Assembly: GCA_036873755.1 (NCBI GenBank)
Contig: JAVTVY010037093.1
Span: 1-64,000, forward strand
Source: Hanleya hanleyi
Taxonomy: Eukaryota > Mollusca > Polyplacophora > Lepidopleurida > Hanleyidae
Direction: 5' to 3'
DNA length: 64,000 nucleotides
Of this stretch, positions 57,681-64,000 are shown piece by piece (positions within the stretch are counted from its first letter, which is position 1; each line of letters begins with the position of its first letter). Both the position numbers and the translations under genes were made by a program. The notes beneath the pieces are model-generated. The model did not search any database and had not been told where the DNA came from. It saw only the letters and a list, made by a program, of their open reading frames with translations.

Positions 57681-58524
57681 GATAAAGTTCGATGATTCAC
57701 AATCACAACTATAGCCTCCACACGTGTATAAGTAAAAGTGAAACTCCCTGACAGCATTAGATATTTTGGAGGCTATAGATTTATATACTTATATGAAATG
57801 CAAAGAGGTTCGGTGAACTTAAAATAGTTTGATACAGCGTTGCATATACCATAGATGTTTTAATTAAAATAATTGTGTTAACTTAGAAAGTTTAGTTTTA
57901 AATCTAGCTATGACAAATATTGATATGGTATAAGGGAAATATGGACTGATGATACAGCCATGGTAAACATTTACTCCAGTTCAATCGAATTTTAGAGCAG
58001 ACTAATTCGAAAAAATACCAAAATAAGAAATAACAGTTGGAGAGGAAAAGCTCCTCACACTCCAGTTATCTGGATTCTCCCCTGTAACTGTGTAAGGGAA
58101 ATTGCTATTATACAGGAGAGTATACTTCAAGTTGCCTGGAACATCGGACATTGGGCCCTCGGCCAGACGTACGTACGAAAGTATTATTCCGTCCAAACTT
58201 TCTTTCATTTCTTGAAGTTTAATATATCTGTAGCGTTATAATTTAGAGAGATAACTTTTTACCGAATCATATCATCACATCAATCATGTGAAATCTTGTA
58301 AAATCGGAGTCAGATGTTGACGCTTACGTTGGGAGCAGGTGAACCATCGCCGCTGTCGTACCGCCGACGTCAACTTGCCTCAAATTCTCCCACCCCCTCT
58401 CATACTGAGAGAAAATTATTGAAGAAAATATTAGTCAGGCAACCAACACCGAACAATGGGCCTAACCGTAAAGTTGCGTACAAATGCGATTGTCTGTCTA
58501 CATTATTACGAAAATGAAAACAAT

Positions 58525-58690
58525 TAAGACCTTACACTCCGAGACTTTATAGGAAACCTTATTGGGCTTATTTTCAACCAATTTGCATACCTCCCCGAAC
58601 AGAGAAACATCGGTAAATTCAATATGGCGGAAATGAGGGTGTAACTGAGTTGTGTTTTCCTCATTTTTCTTTAAAAGTCTTGCATTTTTA
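58525..58690 (+). mobile_element. Fragment of the 55750-57120 palindromic family
   Basis: Matches the outer part of the right arm in reverse: ACACTCCGAGACTTTATAG, then TTTGCATACCTCCCCGA, then GTAAATTCAATATGGCGG. Confidence 0.6.
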
Positions 58691-58944
58691 CTCATAGAAG
58701 TACATCAAAATACATCCCTTGTCAGTGATCACCATAACATATCATTGATAGAACTACATGAAAGTGGCAAAAAATTGAACGACTATTCCATATATTACAA
58801 ATATATACTGCATAAATATTCATTAAAATTAGATATTATATCAAGTAAGGTGATTTTAAGGTCTTTCAATCTTATCCTTCCTGGACAGTGAGGTGTTCCG
58901 CAGACAGGAAGGAGGAAGGGACCGATTTCTCCCCCTGAATATTC

Positions 58945-60995
58945 TTACAAAATTTTGAAGAAGAACCTTCATAATCGTCCTTCATGGTCGTTGCTTGAAT
59001 TTCTCATTGATAATATCTATGTGAAATTTGCCAAAACAATACATCAACAGCATATGGGTATTTCAATGTGTACAAATTGTGCACCCCCTTTGGCCGACCT
59101 ATATCTCTTATGAATACGACTATATGCAGGTGCCTTCAAAAACAGATCGTTTCAAAGCCCGTTCCTTCTCATTCACCAAACGCTATATAGACGATCTTCT
59201 CGTGGTTGGTAATCGCTATTTAAATGACGTGGGGAAGGATAAATATCCATCTTCATTGGATTTGAAGAAATCTTCAGATGGTCCTAACGGCACATCATAT
59301 TTAGACTTATATCTCTATAAAAATGAAGTGAGTCTTTCTCTTGTGGATTTTTGCGACAAAAGAGATGATTATAATTTCGACATCCTAAACTATCGCTACT
59401 TGGACATTAATGTTCCAGTGGAACCTGCATATGCCGTATACATATCTCGCCTGGTAGCATTTGCAAGCTCCTGTGTTAAATGTGACGAATTTAATCAAGG
59501 TCACAAAACATATCGCAGAAACTTATAAAACAGGGCTATACCACCAAACGCATCCACTCAAAGTTTCTCAAATTTGGCAATGCTTGTCGCATACTGACAG
59601 AAAGATACGAGCGCAGCGAGCAAGATTTATGGTGCTACGTTTCGTAACTTGTGTCTAATTCATCTTAACCCGAGGCTAGGGTTCGTATGAACCCATGTAT
59701 TACAAGATACTCATAGTGTTCATATGAATAGTCACAATCAATGCATGACTGAGATACACCATCGGTCTAACCGCAAATGCCTGGGGGTTTATGTGGCTAC
59801 AAAATGTGGCTACTACATTTCCCTATAGAGAGTGTAGCCACATTTCAGATAATGCCTTTTTGATGATAAATAACAAACTGAAATGGCTCGGCAAACAAGA
59901 ATAGGCTGTAAATGTAGCCACTTTCCATGCAGACGAAAAAGACACAAGAAAAAGATCGGTATTTGTCCAGGCCTTGTACTCACCTCAGATTTACCGATCG
60001 ATGTTGGATTTATCGGAATTCACAGGCTTGTCGCAGAATTAGTATATGATTATGATAGTATTACATCCTATAGCATCGACTTTTTATTAAAAAAACCCTG
60101 TATGGCTGGAAACTATTCACGAATATAAATCCTTCGCGTGCCGTTATTTCGTCGTTGTTGTACAAATAAGGCCGCGCCCCCGCAAACGAGGTTAGCGACT
60201 GGCTATCCGCTTGGTACAAGCGTGGTTTTGATGAAGCAACTCGGCCAATCACAGCTCGCTTAACAAATGTCGAGTCCTCTGTATTTCGCCTCTTTGAAGA
60301 TGGCGGAATATTCGTCGGCGATTTAGACCAAGTTTTAGATAAATCCTAAGCGATTTATATAACAAATAGTTCCCATCCATACTTGTCTAACTAAACAGTG
60401 AACTAGAACAAACCATGTTTTCATGGAGTGCAGTGCACATGCCGAGGTAAGTTCCTGTTTTGAACTGAACGACCGCGAGTAACTTTACTTTTCTGTGCAT
60501 ATCATGATTTTCGATATTTGTAAAGAAGTTTGAATGTGACTACAATTGTGGCCTTTCAAATGATTTTGTCAACGCTTCCAGCAGTTTATTAAGACAGTGA
60601 AATGTTTTCAATTAAAAGCGGCTACAGTCTCTATAAAAAATGTAGCCACATTTACAAAATCCGGCTACATTTTCCTGTAGAGAGTGTAGCCACAAAAACC
60701 CCGGCATTTACGGTTAGGCCACATCATCTTCTAGATAACTACTTTACAAAGAAAATCATATGGATTAAGAATACTGATCAGCGATACGGTTTTGATATTA
60801 TTGGAACATCATGATGTCTTGCCGGCATCATTGAAAACTATTGATCGCTTCTCTCTTGCAGGAAACTAACCTATTTGTATGTATACTATGACTTATTCTT
60901 TTAATTTTTTACTGGTGTTATTATTTGAATTGGGTCTTTGGATTATGGACGCGGAAATTCTTTAATGGACGACGGCTGAATATTGAATGCCGGAC
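58945..60995 (+). pseudogene. Penelope-like element, RT C-half and 3' region (interrupted)
   Basis: The translation starts near LHNRPSWSLLEFLIDNIYVK, then HQQHMGISMCTNCAP. A one-base shift near 59111 moves the frame to YEYDYMQ, and from there it is open to 59528. Motif C is intact as KRYIDDLLVVGNRYL. LSLVDFCDKRDDYNFDI and EPAYAVYISRLVAFA follow. The post-RT region continues with shifts to 59763, is interrupted by a 957-bp TIR element, and resumes at 60729. The 3' terminus lies at about 60995 near GAATGCCGGACTAG. No GIY-YIG endonuclease domain could be read. Part of the best-preserved Penelope copy here. Confidence 0.8.
59764..60720. mobile_element. 957-bp TIR element inserted in the Penelope copy
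   Basis: Inverted ends GGTCTAACCGCAAATGCCTG and (complement) GGCCTAACCGTAAATGCCGG, followed by TGTGGCTACA. Target duplication of 8 bp: ACACCATC at 59756-59763 and ACATCATC at 60721-60728, one mismatch. Removing the insert restores the GAGATACATCAT...CTAGAT sequence seen in the copy at 61347-62090. Eight-bp duplications fit hAT or related families. Its 81-codon frame (59883-60128) has no recognised domain. The middle includes a CCAATC-containing GC-rich stretch that could be promoter-derived. Confidence 0.85.
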
Positions 60996-61089
60996 TAGAC
61001 GCTTGTATTTTGAATTTAATCATACTCAGCCCGAGGGTTATGCAAGTAGGATCGAAATGATACCAATATAAACGCTACAAAGTTTCAGC

Positions 61090-61346
61090 TTTCAAGTCTG
61101 CGTCAAATGTGCTATGGGCCAACACATTCACTACCCATTTAAATTTCCTATTTTTGCTTCAAAAGCGTGCCATAAGAGTAATAAAGTTATCACGAAAACG
61201 AAATCATACATCACCATTATTCACAGAATTGAACATTTTGCAGATACATAAGCTCAACTTGCATTCCTGTTTACTAATCGTTCATAAATTTGTCCATCAT
61301 CTAGTTTCACAATTGTTAGATTTTCAGATATATTTCAGAATTACAA
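61090..61346 (+). pseudogene. LINE RT fragment, part 1
   Basis: The frame reads LWANTFTTHLNFLFLLQKRA, then IRVIKLSRKRNHTSPLF, then TELNILQIHKLNL: the thumb-side end of a non-LTR RT, related in motif order to the 11058-11496 fragment but a different family. It is cut off at 61346 by a Penelope-like insertion in the opposite orientation; the likely continuation is at 62935. Confidence 0.7.
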
Positions 61347-62090
61347 GCATCTAGTCCGTCATTCATAATTCAGCCGTCGTCCATTAAAGAATATCCGCGT
61401 CCATATCCTAAGACGTATTCCATATAACAGTATTAGCACCAAATTCAAAAAGACAATCATAGTATATATAAACATAGGCTAGTTTCCTGCAAGAGAGAAG
61501 CGGTCAACAGTTTTCAATGAGGCCGACAAGACATCATGATGTTCCAAAAAATAAAATCCGTATCGCTGATCAGTATTCTTAATCCATAATAATCGTTGTA
61601 AAGTCGTCATCTAGAGAATGATGTATCTCAGTCACGGTTTGATTGTGAGTGTTCATATGAGCACCATCAGGAACTTGAAGTACATGAGTTCATACGGCCC
61701 CTAGCCCCAGGTTAAGCGGAATTAGACATAAGTTACGAAACGTAACGCCATAGATCTTACACGCTACGCTCGTATTTTGCTATCAGCATGCAATATGTAT
61801 CGCCAAATTTGAGAAACTTTGAGTGGAGGCGCTTGGTGGAATAGCCCTGTTTTATGAGTTTCTGCAACAATGTTTTGTGACGTTGATTAAAATCGTCACA
61901 TTTAACACAGGATCTAGCAAATACTACTAGGCGAGATATGTATACGCCATGTGCAGGTTCCACTGGAATATTACTGTCCAGAAAGGGATAGTTTACGATG
62001 TCGAAATTGTAATCATCTCTTTTGTCATAAAGTCGACGAGAGAGAATGCCCGCTTCGTGTTTATACAGACAGGCAGGAACACCCAAAGGA
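61347..62090 (-). pseudogene. Penelope-like element 3' part, copy 3
   Basis: On the minus strand the frame is open from 62086 to 61757: RRLYDKRDDYNFDIVNYPFL, then EPAHGVYISRLVVFARSCVK, then RLHSKFLKFGDTYCML. This is the longest intact post-motif-C stretch of the three copies. The 3' terminus at 61347 (complement of ...CCGGACTAGA) abuts LINE sequence. It is 5'-truncated, as expected of incomplete reverse transcription. Confidence 0.8.
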
Positions 62091-62122
62091 GCCGCAGTGA
62101 TTAAATAAGATAGGGAGATTGC

Positions 62123-62340
62123 GTGCCCTTTCTATACTACTCACCGCGCCCCACTCATCGCACATGCGCAGTCGACCCATTCTACTGTAGGGTGCAAGCC
62201 TGGCCCATGGAATCTCAGGTAGTGAACATCCCAGGTCTCTCGCCCTACCCTATCCCGCGCCACACCTATTCGACCCGCTGTGCCCTTTCTATACTACTCA
62301 TCACGCATGCGCAGTCGACCCATTCTACTGAAGGGTGACC
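62123..62340 (+). repeat. Two-copy repeat with GCATGCGCAG core
   Basis: GCCCTTTCTATACTACTCA and GCATGCGCAGTCGACCCATT occur at 62123-62180 and again at 62281-62325. The combination of TTTCTATACTAC with GCGCATGCGCA also occurs in the palindromic element (8640-8670 and its mirror at 5580-5620). GCGCATGCGC is an NRF-1-like palindrome. Confidence 0.6.
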
Positions 62341-62354
62341 AAGGGATCTCATGA

Positions 62355-62810
62355 AGTAGGAGGAGGAGGATTCGGACACGCCACAAATTAAGAAGTGAAA
62401 CCCACATGTCTCTTGCCTCCCTGGCCGGCTTCTTTAATAGTATGAGTAAAGCGGAGTAGGAGGAGGAGGAGGCATCTTCGCTTACCCAAGTCTAACACAA
62501 CACGTGTTGCCTTGGCTGAACGTAACGAAGTGCAATGTATGACCTCTTTAAAATTCCAAGGGAATTAACATCAATACACCCGCCACTTGCCATATTTGGA
62601 GATCACACGGGCAGACATCAAAGAAAATCCTAGCTGCACGGTGTTGGCAAGCTCCTATCTTGATTGGCTATATTACATCACGTGTGTTTCCCGGATTGAA
62701 CCGTTTACTCTATTCAGTAAGTCAAGGTAAATGACGGAACGTTAGTGTAGTATTTAACTTGAAAAATGTGAAGATGAGGAGGAGGAGGAGGAGTAGGAGG
62801 AGGAATAGGA
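62355..62810 (+). repeat. (GGA)n microsatellite blocks
   Basis: GGAGGAGGA runs at 62359-62370, 62458-62471 and 62776-62808. The region between, 62570-62770, resembles 31850-31975 (ATATTTGGAGATCA, GTCAAGGTAAA, TTAGTGTAGT). Confidence 0.7.
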
Positions 62811-62934
62811 CACGCCACGGATTATACTAGGGAGATATAGATCTAAATATGATGTGCCTGTAGGGCTATTTGTAGTTTCCTTCAAATTCAGTGAAGGTGG
62901 ATATATATAGACAGTCTGATGTACATAGGGGGGT

Positions 62935-63082
62935 AGTTTTTAATCTATATCAAATCTTTCATTTTATTCTCACAAAATTAGAGGATCTCGGGATTGGAAC
63001 AAGTTACTTCAATCCATTAAATGTATCAAGTCTATCTCATTATTTAAATCCAAAGTAAAACAACATCTGATTGAGAACTGAC
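62935..63082 (+). pseudogene. LINE RT C-terminal tail, part 2
   Basis: Reads DWNKLLQSIKCIKSISLFKS then KVKQHLIEN and a stop, the WN-x-L ... FK-x-K-x-K-x-x-L ending of non-LTR ORF2. It is probably the continuation of 61090-61346 after the intervening insertions. Confidence 0.7.
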
Positions 63083-63131
63083 CTGTTCTCACAATTATTA
63101 TTCGAGAAGTTAAGAATGACCCTATTAAACG

Positions 63132-63277
63132 AGCTGAACTTGTTACTTGTTACTTTGTCTAGGATATTGTTGCTAATGTATAAATTTGTCTAGGGTATTG
63201 TTGCTAATGTAATATTGTTGCTAATGTATACATTAGCAACAATACCCTAGACAAAGTAAAAGGTAACAAGTTCAGCC
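63132..63277. repeat. Long hairpin with duplicated arm
   Basis: GCTGAACTTGTTACTTGTTA and TTTGTCTAGGATATTGTTGC on the left face ACATTAGCAACAATACCCTA and AGGTAACAAGTTCAGC on the right. The left arm contains the GGTATTGTTGCTAATGT unit more than once, so alternative pairings exist. Confidence 0.85.
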
Positions 63278-64000
63278 CCGTTAATCGGCTCATTCGTAAC
63301 TTCTCGTTGATCTCCGGTAGCAGTAATCGGGTCCCTTCGTAGATACCGCCAGTACCGAATGGTAATCGGCTCATTGCATAATCTCCTAAAACAGGATATA
63401 TATTATATTTTCACTGAAGGAAGATATCGGGAGACAAAATCATTTTCGCGAATGTCCAACCATCGTTGTACAGACGTGGTTGAAGTAATCTTGTAGAAAG
63501 GAAATATTTTGAACTTGTCTTTGCCACATTTGTGGATATGCTTGCATACAAACATATTTCTCAAAGTGGGAGTCAGTATTAGTTGTGTATGCACTCGGAC
63601 GCGACCTCTAAGATACGTTGTCTGTTTGCATCGCATCAACTACTTTTAATAAAATAAATCACATTCCTAGAATCAAAACTCGTGTTTTCCTTTACCTTGA
63701 AGACACTACTCGAATTCTTCAATGAAAATCATTAGCCTTCAGTCAGGTATTCACATGTACTGCGTCGAGAATCTGTGACTTTAGGAGTGCTGGGATTTTC
63801 TACATATGTGGAACGGGTTAGGATTTTTTTTTCAAATTAGGAGAATGTCTCTGGCTTTAAATGAGTTTTTCATCTTTTAGAAAATTTTGCATTTCAGGAA
63901 TCTCGTGCAGTATATTCATATTTTGAACACTTGTGGAATATATGTCTGCGTTATGTGGATTATATGTGTTTACGAACGCCAAGATTTGTTCGTTGATTTC
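63278..64000. other. Right edge, no gene supported
   Basis: 63283-63370 contains CATTCGTAACTTCTCG, ATCTCCGG and TCCCTTCGTAGAT, modules also found at 22050-22080 and 22440-22470 inside the 3.55-kb element, so it is probably a related repeat. The rest is AT-rich with no recognisable frame. Confidence 0.4.

Noticed and set aside
51344..64000. Search for the 7TM exon of receptor 2
   Set aside because: No frame with LPGKNT, LLGFTWIFGF-like or other family B marks is present; the exon is outside the window or lost.

Overview
This window looks like nuclear DNA of a marine invertebrate, most likely a mollusc and probably a gastropod. It has split genes with GT-AG introns, a tRNA-headed SINE, a 5S-rRNA-derived SINE whose tail resembles gastropod SINE tails, Penelope-like and non-LTR retroelement debris, and very many small inverted-repeat transposons. 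Species-level identity is an inference. There is no operon structure, CRISPR array or prokaryotic gene.

Only two host genes are convincing, both on the + strand. They are paralogous family B (adhesion/Methuselah-like) G-protein-coupled receptors with a somatomedin-B-like Cys-rich ectodomain. Receptor 1 is complete in two coding exons: the ectodomain exon at 26034-27071 and the 7TM exon at 32035-33705. They join in phase 0 across an intron of about 5 kb stuffed with repeats. Receptor 2 shows only its ectodomain exon (50291-51343), with a phase-0 donor at the equivalent codon. Its 7TM exon is not in the remaining 12.6 kb.

The left third is dominated by a 10.7-kb almost fully palindromic mobile element (2166-12906). 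It has matched ends, a 6-bp target duplication and subterminal GCGAAGGGG satellite arms. A LINE tail fragment and a decayed small C2H2 zinc-finger gene are mirrored in both arms. Each zinc-finger copy has its own TATA box and fires outward from the centre. A paralogous empty site at 37445-37450 confirms the boundaries. Next come a tandem-repeat foldback region (13096-20441), a nest of inserted elements with defined target duplications (21273-25640), and receptor 1.

The middle (35-45.5 kb) holds an element rich in GTATTCGAA/GATTGTGG motifs, the empty-site repeat copy, a 1.7-kb long-TIR element, the 5S SINE and a second tandem-repeat foldback array (43452-45480). From 45.8 to 50.3 kb little is recognisable. 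After receptor 2 there is a TA-flanked 1.1-kb element carrying a gene-like fragment, a 38-40-bp minisatellite, and then (54-63.3 kb) a graveyard of Penelope-like RT fragments, an interrupted LINE and palindromic elements nested in one another.

The genes do not form a pathway. The biology on show is a tandem chemoreceptor/peptide-receptor-type GPCR pair in a repeat-dense region. Repeated sequence also reaches into the receptors: a minisatellite overlaps the stop codon of receptor 1, and element-borne polyadenylation hexamers lie just behind each ectodomain exon.
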